DNA from: Petropleomorpha daqingensis
GTDB lineage: Bacteria; Actinomycetota; Actinomycetes; Mycobacteriales; Geodermatophilaceae
Direction of reading: 5' to 3'
NCBI RefSeq assembly: GCF_013408985.1
Contig: NZ_JACBZT010000001.1
Span: forward strand, 2,604,001 to 2,668,000
DNA: 64,000 bases
The notes under the pieces were generated by a model. It searched no databases and was not told the DNA's origin. It worked only from the letters and a program-made list of their open reading frames with translations. Positions 57,526 through 64,000 of this stretch are shown here, one piece after another (the first letter of the stretch is position 1; each line of letters begins with the position of its first letter). Made by a program: the position numbers and the translations under genes.

Positions 57526-58524
57526 GTGATCCACGCCCGCGGACTCGTCCGCACGTTCCGCAAGAAGAAGCAGGAGGTGCGCGCCGTCGACGGCGTGGAC
57601 CTCGACGTCGAGGCCGGTGAGATCGTCGGCTTCCTGGGCCCCAACGGGGCCGGCAAGACCACCACCCTGCGGATGCTGACCACGTTGCTGGTGCCGTCGG
57701 CCGGTACCGCGACGGTGGCCGGCTGCGACCTGCTCACCGACCCGGTGGGCGTCCGCCGCCGCATCGGCTACGTGTCGCAGAGCGGGTCGACCCAGCCCGA
57801 GGCGCTGGCGGGGGAGGAGGTCGTCGACCACGCCCGGCTCTACGGCATGAGCACCGCCGACGCGACCGCCCACGGCCAGCGGCTGTTCTCCGAGCTCGAC
57901 CTCGAGGGGCTGTGGGACCGCAAGCCCAAGGCGATGTCCGGTGGGCAGCGCCGTCGTCTGGACATCGCGATGGGCCTGGTGCACGAGCCCGGCCTGGTCT
58001 TCCTGGACGAGCCGACCACCGGGCTCGACCCGCAGGCGCGGGCCAACCTGTGGCAGCACATCCGGGGGTTGCGGGAGGAGCGGGGGACGACGGTCTTCCT
58101 CACCACCCACTACCTCGACGAGGCCGACGCCCTCTGCGACCGGATCCTCGTCATCGACCACGGCGTCATCGTCGCGGCGGGGACGCCGGACCAGCTGAAG
58201 TCGGGGGTGGGCGGCGACGTCCTCACCGTGACCGTGGCCGACCCTGCCGCGACCGCCGAGGTCGCGCGGCTGGTCGGCGGGCTGCCCGGCGCCGAGCCGC
58301 CGCAGGTGCAGGACGACCGCGTCATCGGCCGGGTGCCCAACGGCGGTGCGGCGCTGGTGCGCCTGGTCCGCGAGCTGGACACCGCCGGCGTCGAGGTGGC
58401 CGGCATCGAGAGCCGCCGGCCCAGCCTCGACGACGTGTTCCTGCAGCTGACCGGGCGGTCGCTGCGCGAGGAGGGCGCCCCGTCCGCGGCGCCCGCCCCC
58501 GAACCCGAAGGAGCCCTCCGATGA
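57526..58524 (+). CDS. ABC exporter ATPase (second PadR-associated system)
   Basis: 332 residues. Walker A GPNGAGKTT, signature MSGGQRRRLDIAMG, Walker B LVFLDEPTTGLD, and the DrrA-like C-terminal extension (VFLQLTGRSL near the end). It energises the permease gene that overlaps by 4 bp. The GTG at 57526 has no ribosome site, consistent with a leaderless mRNA. Substrate unknown. Confidence 0.93.
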   Translation: MIHARGLVRTFRKKKQEVRAVDGVDLDVEAGEIVGFLGPNGAGKTTTLRMLTTLLVPSAGTATVAGCDLLTDPVGVRRRIGYVSQSGSTQPEALAGEEVVDHARLYGMSTADATAHGQRLFSELDLEGLWDRKPKAMSGGQRRRLDIAMGLVHEPGLVFLDEPTTGLDPQARANLWQHIRGLREERGTTVFLTTHYLDEADALCDRILVIDHGVIVAAGTPDQLKSGVGGDVLTVTVADPAATAEVARLVGGLPGAEPPQVQDDRVIGRVPNGGAALVRLVRELDTAGVEVAGIESRRPSLDDVFLQLTGRSLREEGAPSAAPAPEPEGALR

Positions 58525-59309
58525 GCGCCGCGACCCTGCCCGTGATGGGCAGCAGCGTGCCCCGCGACACCCTGACGATCTTCAACCGCGCCATGCGGCT
58601 GTCGCTGCGCAACCCGGCGTGGGTGGTGATCGGGCTGTCGCAGCCGATCCTCTACATCGTGCTGTTCGGGCCGCTGCTCAAGCCGCTGTCCGGCTCTCTC
58701 GGCGCCGCGGGCAACGCGTACCAGATCTTCGTGCCCGGGATCCTGATCCAGGTCGGGATGTTCGGGGCGCTGTTCGTCGGCTTCGGGCTGATCGCCGAGT
58801 GGCGGGCCGGCGTCATCGAGAGCCAGCGGGTCACGCCGGCCAGCCGGACGGCGCTGCTGCTCGGCCGGGTGCTGCGCGACGTCGTCGTCCTGGTCGTGCA
58901 GAGCGTGCTGCTGGTCCTGGTCTCGCTGCTGTTCGGGCTGCGCGCCCCGCTGGCCGGCGTCGTCCTCACCCTCGTCGTGGTCGCGCTGCTCGGCGCCGCG
59001 CTCTCGGCCGTGTCCTACGCGCTGGCGCTGACGCTGAAGAGCGAGGACGCGTTCGCGCCGCTGCTCAACGCCGTCGTCTTCCCGATCCTGCTGCTCTCGG
59101 GGATCCTGCTGCCGATGAGCCTGGCTCCCGGCTGGCTGCAGACGATCAGCGACGTCAACCCGTTCAAGCACATCGTCGAGGGCGCCCGCGCGTTCTTCGC
59201 CGGGAACTACAGCACCTCGACGGCGTGGTGGGGGCTCGGCCTGACGCTGGCGTTGGTGCTGCTGGGCTGGTGGTTCGGGGTCCGGCGGTTCAAGCGGGAA
59301 TCGAGCTAG
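58521..59309 (+). CDS. ABC-2 type permease (second PadR-associated system)
   Basis: 262 residues with six membrane segments and the ABC-2 core IFVPGILIQVGMFGALFVG followed by IAEWRAGVIESQRVTPASRT. It forms the exporter with the preceding ATPase (ATGA overlap). DrrB-like; the exported compound is unknown. The gap of 241 bp downstream leads to phoH2 and contains its probable promoter. Confidence 0.92.
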   Translation: MSAATLPVMGSSVPRDTLTIFNRAMRLSLRNPAWVVIGLSQPILYIVLFGPLLKPLSGSLGAAGNAYQIFVPGILIQVGMFGALFVGFGLIAEWRAGVIESQRVTPASRTALLLGRVLRDVVVLVVQSVLLVLVSLLFGLRAPLAGVVLTLVVVALLGAALSAVSYALALTLKSEDAFAPLLNAVVFPILLLSGILLPMSLAPGWLQTISDVNPFKHIVEGARAFFAGNYSTSTAWWGLGLTLALVLLGWWFGVRRFKRESS

Positions 59310-59392
59310 ACGGTTGGGGCGAACGGGGTAGGTGGGTCCCTCGGAGGGGGGACACGCCGCCTCGTCGTCACGCTTCTGTCACCTGCCGGTTC

Positions 59393-59550
59393 TACCGTCC
59401 GGGGTGGAAGGCGAGCTCACCTCGCCGTCCACGGGAGGCCCGGTTGGTGCTGACGAGTTCGTCGACCAGAGGGGCCGGTGCCCGGCTTCTCAGCCGGGGC
59501 CCGGCCACCTTCGAGCCGGGGCGCCGCGCGCGCCCCACGGGAGTCGACTC
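59393..59550 (+). promoter_or_regulatory. Probable phoH2 promoter and structured 5' leader
   Basis: TACCGT at 59393-59398 is a likely -10, which would give a leader of about 145 nt. The leader contains a stem-loop at 59473-59506 (outer GGCCGG/CCGGCC, inner CCCGGC/GCCGGG, loop TTCTCA) and a GGAG ribosome site nine bases before the GTG. No known riboswitch was recognised. Confidence 0.35.
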
Positions 59551-60846
59551 GTGACCACACGCCGCACGTACGTCCTCGACACCTCCGTCCTGCTCTCCGA
59601 CCCCGGCGCGCTGCTGCGCTTCGGCGACTCCGACGTGGTGCTCCCGCTCGTCGTGATCGGGGAACTCGAGGACAAGCGGCACCACCCGGAGCTCGGGTGG
59701 TTCGCCCGGCAGGCTCTGCGCATGCTCGACGACCTGCGGGTGCAGCACGGCCGGCTGGACGCGCCGGTGCCCATCGGTGAGGCCGGCGGCACGCTGCACG
59801 TCGAGCTCAACCACAGCGATGCGGCGGTGCTGCCGGCCGGCTTCCGCAACGACAGCAACGACTCGCGGATCATGGTCGTCGCGCTCAACCTGCGCGCCGA
59901 GGGCCGCGACGTCTGCCTGATCACCAAGGACGTGCCGCTGCGGGTGAAGGCGGCCGCGGTCGGCCTGGACACCGACGAGTACCGGGCGCTGGACGCCGTC
60001 GACGCCGGCTGGACCGGCATGGCCGAGCTGTCCCTGGAGGACGCCGAGCTCGACGCCCTGTACGAGTCCGGCGAGGTGTTCGTGCCCGGGGCCGCCGAGC
60101 TGCCGCCGCACACGGGGCTGGTGCTGCTGTCCTCGCGCGGTTCGGCGCTGGGCCGGGTGACGCCGGACAAGCAGGTGCGGCTGGTGCGCGGCGACCGCGA
60201 GGCGTTCGGGCTGCACGGCCGCTCGGCGGAGCAGCGGATCGCCCTCGACCTGCTGCTCGACCCGGAGATCGGCATCGTGTCCCTCGGCGGGCGGGCCGGC
60301 ACCGGCAAGTCGGCGCTGGCGCTGTGCGCGGGGCTGGAGTCGGTGCTCGAGCGGCGGGCGCACAAGAAGGTCGTGATCTTCCGGCCGCTCTACGCCGTCG
60401 GCGGCCAGGAGCTCGGCTACCTGCCCGGCGGCGAGGGCGAGAAGATGTCGCCCTGGGCGCAGGCGGTCTACGACACGCTCGGTGCGCTGGTGTCCTCGAA
60501 CGTGCTCGAGGAGATCGCGGCCCGCGACCTGATCGAGGTGCTGCCGCTGACCCACATCCGCGGCCGGTCGCTGCACGACTCGTTCGTGATCGTCGACGAG
60601 GCGCAGTCGCTGGAGCGCGGCGTGCTGCTCACTGTGCTGTCGCGGCTGGGCTCCGGCTCGCGGGTGGTGCTCACCCACGACGTCGCGCAGCGGGACAACC
60701 TGCGCGTCGGCCGGCACGACGGGATCGCGGCGGTGGTCGAGCAGCTGAAGGGGCACCCGCTCTTCGCGCACGTGACGCTGACCCGCTCCGAGCGCTCGCC
60801 GATCGCCGCGCTGGTCACCGAGATGCTGGAGGACCTCCCGCTCTAG
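59551..60846 (+). CDS. phoH2: PhoH2: PIN domain fused to PhoH ATPase
   Basis: 431 residues. The N-terminal PIN ribonuclease domain begins [12 protein letters not shown] (metal Asp10), with ELEDKR and NDSRIM as further acidic sites. The C-terminal PhoH helicase/ATPase has Walker [10 protein letters not shown] (246-254), [20 protein letters not shown], Walker [11 protein letters not shown] and the [11 protein letters not shown] end. Such fusions are RNA-unwinding ribonucleases; in mycobacteria a small antitoxin gene (phoAT) can precede phoH2, but no such gene is visible here. The stop codon TAG (60844-60846) lies inside the target duplication of the IS481 element. Confidence 0.95.
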   Translation: MTTRRTYVLDTSVLLSDPGALLRFGDSDVVLPLVVIGELEDKRHHPELGWFARQALRMLDDLRVQHGRLDAPVPIGEAGGTLHVELNHSDAAVLPAGFRNDSNDSRIMVVALNLRAEGRDVCLITKDVPLRVKAAAVGLDTDEYRALDAVDAGWTGMAELSLEDAELDALYESGEVFVPGAAELPPHTGLVLLSSRGSALGRVTPDKQVRLVRGDREAFGLHGRSAEQRIALDLLLDPEIGIVSLGGRAGTGKSALALCAGLESVLERRAHKKVVIFRPLYAVGGQELGYLPGGEGEKMSPWAQAVYDTLGALVSSNVLEEIAARDLIEVLPLTHIRGRSLHDSFVIVDEAQSLERGVLLTVLSRLGSGSRVVLTHDVAQRDNLRVGRHDGIAAVVEQLKGHPLFAHVTLTRSERSPIAALVTEMLEDLPL

Positions 60847-60847
60847 C
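60842..60847. repeat. IS target-site duplication, left
   Basis: TCTAGC, identical to 61933-61938. It contains CTAG, matching the NCTAGN target preference described for IS481, and includes the phoH2 stop codon. Confidence 0.9.
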
Positions 60848-60898
60848 TGTCGCGACCAGACACGTTGTTGACAGTCGGCGTGGTGGCTTGATCACGAA

Positions 60899-60956
60899 GG
60901 AGACCTCCGGAAGGAGTGGCGGTGCTTGACGTCGCCGTTCCCAACCGGAGGTCTCC
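60899..60956 (+). promoter_or_regulatory. Perfect 12-bp hairpin covering the transposase ribosome site
   Basis: GGAGACCTCCGG (60899-60910) pairs exactly with CCGGAGGTCTCC (60945-60956), which ends directly before the original transposase start at 60957 and holds its GGAGG ribosome site. It may limit transposase translation. Confidence 0.6.
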
Positions 60957-61040
60957 GTGGCTCACGCTAATGCCCGCACGACTGTCTATGCCCGCAAGCT
61001 GATCGTCGCTCGTGTCCGAGCTGGTCACCGCCCCGGCGGA
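60957..61040 (+). pseudogene. Frameshifted N-terminal part of the IS481 transposase
   Basis: From the GTG at 60957 the frame encodes MAHANARTTVYARKLIV and on to RAGHRPG, a usual IS481 N-terminus. It then leaves the transposase frame because of one extra G in GGCGGAGG (61035-61042). Confidence 0.7.
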
Positions 61041-61911
61041 GGTCGCCAAGCAGCTCGGAGTGAGCCGCCAAACGGTCTACAAGTGGGTGCGCCGCTGGCG
61101 GGCCGAGGGCGAGGCTGGGCTGGCCGACCGCTCCTCGCGGCCGCATCGGCTGCCGCGGCGCACCTCGGCCGAGAGGACCGCGGCGATCGTGGCCGCGCGC
61201 AAGGCCCACCATGCCGGGCCGGTGCGGCTGGCCGCGATCCTCGGGCTGGCGGCCTCCACGATCGGGGCGGTGCTGCGCCGGGCCGGCCTGCCCCGGCTGG
61301 CCGACGTCGACCGGCTGACCGGCGAGCTGCTGCGCGGCCGCCGGCACAGCCAGGTCCGCTACGAACGCGAGCACCCCGGCGACCTGCTGCACGTGGACGT
61401 GAAGAAGCTCGGCCGGGTGCCGGTCGGCGGTGGCTGGCGCATCCACGGCCGCCGCGAGGAGGTGCGCGGGCGCGGCATCGGCTGGGACTACGTGCACGTG
61501 GCCATCGACGATCACACCCGGCTGGCCTACGCCGAGGTGCTGCCCGACGAGCGCACCGGCACCTGCGCCGGCTTCCTGACCCGCGCGGTGGCCTGGTTCG
61601 CCGCCCAGGGCGTGACCATCGCCCGGGTGCTGACCGACAACGCCAAGAGCTACCGGATCGGTGCCGCCTGGATCGCGGCCTGCGCCCAGCTGGGCATCGC
61701 CCGCCGGTTCATCAAGCCCGGCCGGCCCTGGACCAATGGCAAGGCCGAACGGTTCAACCGCACCCTGCAGAGCGAGTGGGCCTACGCCACCGCCTGGGCA
61801 TCGAACGAGGAGCGCACCGTCGCGCTGGACGGCTGGCTCGAGCACTACAACACTGCCCGTAGCCATTCCGCCCTCGGAGGTCACCCGCCGGTCAGCCGCC
61901 TCGCCGCGTGA
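61012..61911 (+). CDS. IS481-family transposase (DDE; 5' end lost to frameshift)
   Basis: 299 residues in the main frame, opening at a GTG at 61012. It has an HTH of the IS481 type (EVAKQLGVSRQTVYKWVRRWRAEGEAGL), then the rve/DDE domain: LHVDVKKLGRVP (first Asp), VLTDNAKSY (second Asp) and NGKAERFNRTLQSEWAY (Glu), ending HSALGGHPPVSRL. The catalytic triad is intact. Only the first 27 or so residues of the ancestral protein are out of frame. Translation from 61012 might still give an active protein, but its MSELVTAP start is not native, so activity is uncertain. Confidence 0.9.
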   Translation: MSELVTAPAEVAKQLGVSRQTVYKWVRRWRAEGEAGLADRSSRPHRLPRRTSAERTAAIVAARKAHHAGPVRLAAILGLAASTIGAVLRRAGLPRLADVDRLTGELLRGRRHSQVRYEREHPGDLLHVDVKKLGRVPVGGGWRIHGRREEVRGRGIGWDYVHVAIDDHTRLAYAEVLPDERTGTCAGFLTRAVAWFAAQGVTIARVLTDNAKSYRIGAAWIAACAQLGIARRFIKPGRPWTNGKAERFNRTLQSEWAYATAWASNEERTVALDGWLEHYNTARSHSALGGHPPVSRLAA

Positions 61912-61932
61912 ACAACCTGTCCGGTCACGACA

Positions 61933-61938
61933 TCTAGC
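61933..61938. repeat. IS target-site duplication, right
   Basis: TCTAGC, exact copy of 60842-60847. Confidence 0.9.
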
Positions 61939-61954
61939 GGGGCTCGCTCCCGCG

Positions 61955-62028
61955 GCACTCTTGCGGTCTTTCTCGTGCTCTCGCGGTCCTGCAGAACCGC
62001 AGAAGGACGAGAACGACCGCAAGAGTGC
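61955..62028. repeat. Nested palindromic intergenic repeat, family 1, copy C
   Basis: Perfect 14-bp outer arms (61955-61968 with 62015-62028), inner TTCTCGT/ACGAGAA and GCGGT/ACCGC pairings, CTGCAG centre at 61989-61994. It ends 4 bp before the stop of the AbiEi/DUF559-type gene. Confidence 0.8.
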
Positions 62029-62032
62029 TGCC

Positions 62033-62935
62033 TCAGCGGCGCGCGAACGCGCGGCGCAGCCGGTCGCCGATGACCAGCGGTGTGCCCAGCTCCCGCCAGA
62101 TCCAGCGGGCGACCTTCCAACCGTGATCGCGGATGTCGTCCTCGCGCAGCTTCTCCTCGAACACGGCATCGCCTGGCTCCTGGCCGGGCCGCAGCAACCG
62201 CCCGTACTTGATCCGGCCGTCGAACTCGGCGATGGTCCGGTGCTCGCGCCAGCCGAAGTCGCACCGGGCGACCTCGCTACCGTCGAGGCGGCGAAGCCTC
62301 ACCTGCAGGTCGGGAGCCGGCAGTCCGAGCCGCTTCATCAGCACGCGGCTGCGGCTCTCCCCGACGCTCTCACTGCGCCCGTCGGCGAACGCCACCACCC
62401 GGGCCGCCCGGCGCACTCCCGGCACGGCGCCCATGCGGGACAGGCGGTCGGAGAGCAGCTCTTTCGTCGTCCACCCGGTGGCCAGAGCGGCGTCGAGCGT
62501 GACGACGGCCTGCTCGAACGGCAGTGTGCGCGCGACGTCGACGGCGGTCCGGGAGAGGTCGGTGACCTCGAGTCCGTTCAGCTCCGTCACCTCGTCGTCC
62601 GCGAGACGGGCGATGTGCAGGTGGATGCGACGGGTCCCGCTACCGCTCGCCGGCGGCCGGCGCGTGATGTGCACCCGGTCGAAGCGGACGTTCCAGGTCG
62701 GCAGGCCGTGCAGCACGGCGGCCGAGAGATGGCTGACCACGCCGGGCAGGCGCAGCCCGGCGACAGTTGCCATCACGACGGCGGCGTGCCGCTCGTCGTC
62801 ACCTGCTGGCGGATCGCCGGGCGTGTACGTGCCGCGCTGCAACCGGACCAGCTCTCCGCGCCGGACGAGCCGGGCCAGTTCGTCGTCGGTCATCCCGTCG
62901 GCGAGGGCGGCGGCGCGGCGCAGCAGATCGGCCAT
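62033..62935 (-). CDS. AbiEi-like / DUF559-type protein (possible nuclease fold)
   Basis: 300 residues from the ATG at 62935, with GAGGA seven bases upstream. The N-terminal winged-helix-like region (DDELARLVRRGELVRLQRGTY) matches the opening of AbiEi-family antitoxin domains. The middle resembles the AbiEi core (VVSHLSAAVLHGLPTW ... VHITRRP). The C-terminus has a DUF559/Vsr-like segment: CDFGWREHRTIAEFDGRIKYG and FEEKLREDDIRDHGWKVARWIW, with D, E and K residues arranged as in PD-(D/E)XK nucleases. No AbiEii-type toxin gene is adjacent, so it is an orphan. It is bracketed by repeat copies C and D. Confidence 0.8.
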   Translation of the reverse strand: MADLLRRAAALADGMTDDELARLVRRGELVRLQRGTYTPGDPPAGDDERHAAVVMATVAGLRLPGVVSHLSAAVLHGLPTWNVRFDRVHITRRPPASGSGTRRIHLHIARLADDEVTELNGLEVTDLSRTAVDVARTLPFEQAVVTLDAALATGWTTKELLSDRLSRMGAVPGVRRAARVVAFADGRSESVGESRSRVLMKRLGLPAPDLQVRLRRLDGSEVARCDFGWREHRTIAEFDGRIKYGRLLRPGQEPGDAVFEEKLREDDIRDHGWKVARWIWRELGTPLVIGDRLRRAFARR

Positions 62936-62996
62936 GACCGGATCCTCGCGCCGATCCGACCGCCTCCACGAGAGCTGACACAGGGTTGTGGATGGT

Positions 62997-63069
62997 CGCT
63001 CTTGCTGTGATTTCGGTGCTCTTGCGGTGCTGCAGCACCGCAAGAGCCGGTGAACAACCGCAAGAGTGG
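62997..63069. repeat. Nested palindromic intergenic repeat, family 1, copy D
   Basis: A perfect 30-bp palindrome (63018-63047) centred on CTGCAG is enclosed by CGCTCTTGCTGT (62997-63008) and ACCGCAAGAGTG (63057-63068). It lies 61 bp upstream of the AbiEi/DUF559-type start and just after the stop of the 82-residue membrane gene. Confidence 0.85.
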
Positions 63070-63084
63070 CGGCAGCGAGGAGCG

Positions 63085-63333
63085 CTAAGGGGCGGGGGAG
63101 GGCTCCTGGGGTGCGGCGTCCAGGTCGGCCGCCTCCGTGCCACGAACGGCGTCCTTGCGGCGCGGCTGGGCGGCGAAGCGCAGCAGCGCCACGACGACGT
63201 AGCCACCGAGCAGGCACCACGGCAGCCGGCCGGTCATCTCCTCGACGGTGAGGTCGCCGCGCAGGTAGAGCGCCAGCAGCGGCAGGGCCAGCACGAACCC
63301 GACCCCGAGCACGTCCCAGCGGAAAGGGCTCAT
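63085..63333 (-). CDS. Small two-helix membrane protein
   Basis: 82 residues: MSPFRWDVLGVGFVLALPLLALYL forms the first helix, then a short loop (RGDLTVEEMTGRLP) and a second helix WCLLGGYVVVALLRF, followed by a basic then acidic polar tail. The ATG overlaps the stop of the upstream gene by 4 bp, so the two are translationally coupled. No family recognised. Confidence 0.75.
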   Translation of the reverse strand: MSPFRWDVLGVGFVLALPLLALYLRGDLTVEEMTGRLPWCLLGGYVVVALLRFAAQPRRKDAVRGTEAADLDAAPQEPSPAP

Positions 63334-63998
63334 GCCTGGAGCGTCTCCAGCCGCTCGCAGAGCACCGACGCCCAGCGGTGCGCGGTGGCCGGCACGCCGT
63401 CGAGGAGGGCCACGGGCGTATCCACCCGGGCGAGCACCGCGGCCGGGTCGACGGACAGGTCGGCGTCCTGGACGACGAGCGCGTCGGCGCGGGGCAGCCC
63501 GCCGAGCCACTGCTCGAGGTCCTCCGGCTTGCGGGTGGCCTCGACGACGGCCCACACCGCGGTCGGCGACCAGATCGCCAGCATCTGCGACATCCAGTAG
63601 GCGTCGGTGCGCAGCGGGGCGTCGACGGCGACGATCGTCATGGTCCCGGAGCGCTCGGCGTCCTGCCGGCGGCCGATGGCGGCGTCGAGGGTGGTGATCC
63701 GGTTGCCCTTCGGCGCCAGCGCGGCCAGGTCGCCACGGGTCGCCCACAGCACGCGCTCGGGGTCCAGCCGCAGCGAGGCGGCCAGCGAGCGGGCGGCGCG
63801 GAGGGTCTCGACGCCCGGGCCCACGAGGAACAGCACCTCGCCGGGGCCGGTCGGCAGCTGCGGCGCGGCCGGCAGCCGCACGGCCAGCGCCGCGGTCAGG
63901 GCGGCGTAGGTGCCGTGCGCCGCGGCGTCGGCGGCGAAGCCGGCGCCGAGCAGCTGCTCGGTGAGCCCGAACGACACCAGCCGGGTCACCAGGTCACC
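63330..63998 (-). CDS. Unrecognised protein, 5' end beyond window (possible degenerate P-loop-like domain)
   Basis: At least 223 codons, open to the window edge, so the N-terminus is missing. GPGVETLRAARSLAASLRLD sits where an SRP/FlhF-type GTPase would have its P-loop, but it lacks GKT/S. A beta-alpha pattern follows (MTIVAVDAPLRTDAYWMSQML; AVWAVVEATRKPEDLEQWL; DTPVALLDGVPATAHRWASVL). This could be a nucleotide-binding-like fold that has lost activity, or an unrelated Rossmann-like domain. It is coupled to the small membrane gene downstream. Confidence 0.6.
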   Translation of the reverse strand, partial: GDLVTRLVSFGLTEQLLGAGFAADAAAHGTYAALTAALAVRLPAAPQLPTGPGEVLFLVGPGVETLRAARSLAASLRLDPERVLWATRGDLAALAPKGNRITTLDAAIGRRQDAERSGTMTIVAVDAPLRTDAYWMSQMLAIWSPTAVWAVVEATRKPEDLEQWLGGLPRADALVVQDADLSVDPAAVLARVDTPVALLDGVPATAHRWASVLCERLETLQA

Positions 63999-64000
63999 GG

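Larger units (their letters stand above)
60848..61932 (+). mobile_element. Complete IS481-family insertion sequence
   Basis: 1085 bp. The left end (60848-60872) starts TGTCGCGACCAGACA; the right end, read inward on the other strand from 61932, starts TGTCGTGACCGGACA. About 22 of 25 terminal bases match. The ends are flanked by the perfect 6-bp duplication TCTAGC. One transposase gene fills the element, disrupted by a frameshift near its 5' end. Sharp ends and an intact duplication indicate a fairly recent insertion. Confidence 0.93.

Noticed and set aside
60848-61932. Prophage or integrative element at the right end
   Set aside because: Only a single IS with its own ends and target duplication is present. 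There is no integrase, phage structural gene or duplicated tRNA end.
62033-62935. Complete type IV toxin-antitoxin pair
   Set aside because: Only the AbiEi-like side is recognisable. The adjacent genes (a small membrane protein and an unrecognised protein) do not look like an AbiEii nucleotidyltransferase.

Overview
The window is very GC-rich, densely coded DNA from an actinobacterium. A mycothiol conjugate amidase (Mca), an Mfd-MazG-enolase-DivIC-DUF501-Ppx block, many GTG starts and probable leaderless promoters (TANNNT six or seven bases before the start codon) all fit Actinobacteria. I infer a member of Geodermatophilaceae or a close relative (Blastococcus/Geodermatophilus/Modestobacter type). 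This rests on gene style, not on a database match.

Layout. 1-7.4 kb: two tandem paralogous giant secreted proteins (propeller, FN3, LamG, PKD), the first cut by the window edge. 7.4-14.7 kb: a cell-surface polysaccharide locus with genes on alternating strands: flippase, GT4 glycosyltransferase, O-antigen-ligase/polymerase-like protein, Wzz-like chain-length protein with a dead kinase domain, Tat-exported beta-helix protein and cytidylyltransferase. 14.7-27.8 kb: a conserved housekeeping block (mfd, DMT transporter, SurA-like lipoprotein, mazG, MscS channel, DUF3592 protein, eno, divIC, DUF501, ppx, uracil-DNA glycosylase). As I remember the M. tuberculosis map, this follows Rv1020-Rv1026. 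27.8-31.9 kb: an unusual short tRNA with anticodon UAA, a BI-1 family protein, a thiolase, an SGNH hydrolase and a GNAT acetyltransferase. 31.9-38.6 kb: a MoxR-type ATPase with its VWA partner, threonine ammonia-lyase and a DrrAB-type ABC exporter. 38.7-47.3 kb: M3 peptidase, PAP2 phosphatase, RNHCP protein, greA, mca, a second ABC exporter with a PadR repressor, and an AMIN-like secreted protein. 47.4-60.8 kb: an orphan substrate-binding-like protein, a propeller lipoprotein, a DUF255 thioredoxin-fold protein, a ribbon-helix-helix candidate, a geranylgeranyl-reductase-type flavoprotein, hemolysin III, a Z-prenyl synthase, a DUF885 protein, a third ABC exporter with PadR, and phoH2. Several of these match M. 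tuberculosis Rv1080c-Rv1095 in order.

The accessory part is the right end. A complete IS481-family element (60848-61932) with 25-bp imperfect terminal repeats and a perfect 6-bp target duplication has landed on the stop codon of phoH2, and its transposase carries a frameshift near the 5' end. Just beyond it, an AbiEi/DUF559-type gene is bracketed by two copies of a nested palindromic repeat. I find four copies of this repeat in the window, all next to gene 3' ends. A second palindrome family has two copies, each between convergent genes. These two repeat families, the repeat-bracketed nuclease-like gene and the odd tRNA are the least explained signals here.

Limits: all product names come from reading protein motifs by eye. 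Start codons marked uncertain could move. No similarity search, structure prediction or RNA folding program was run.
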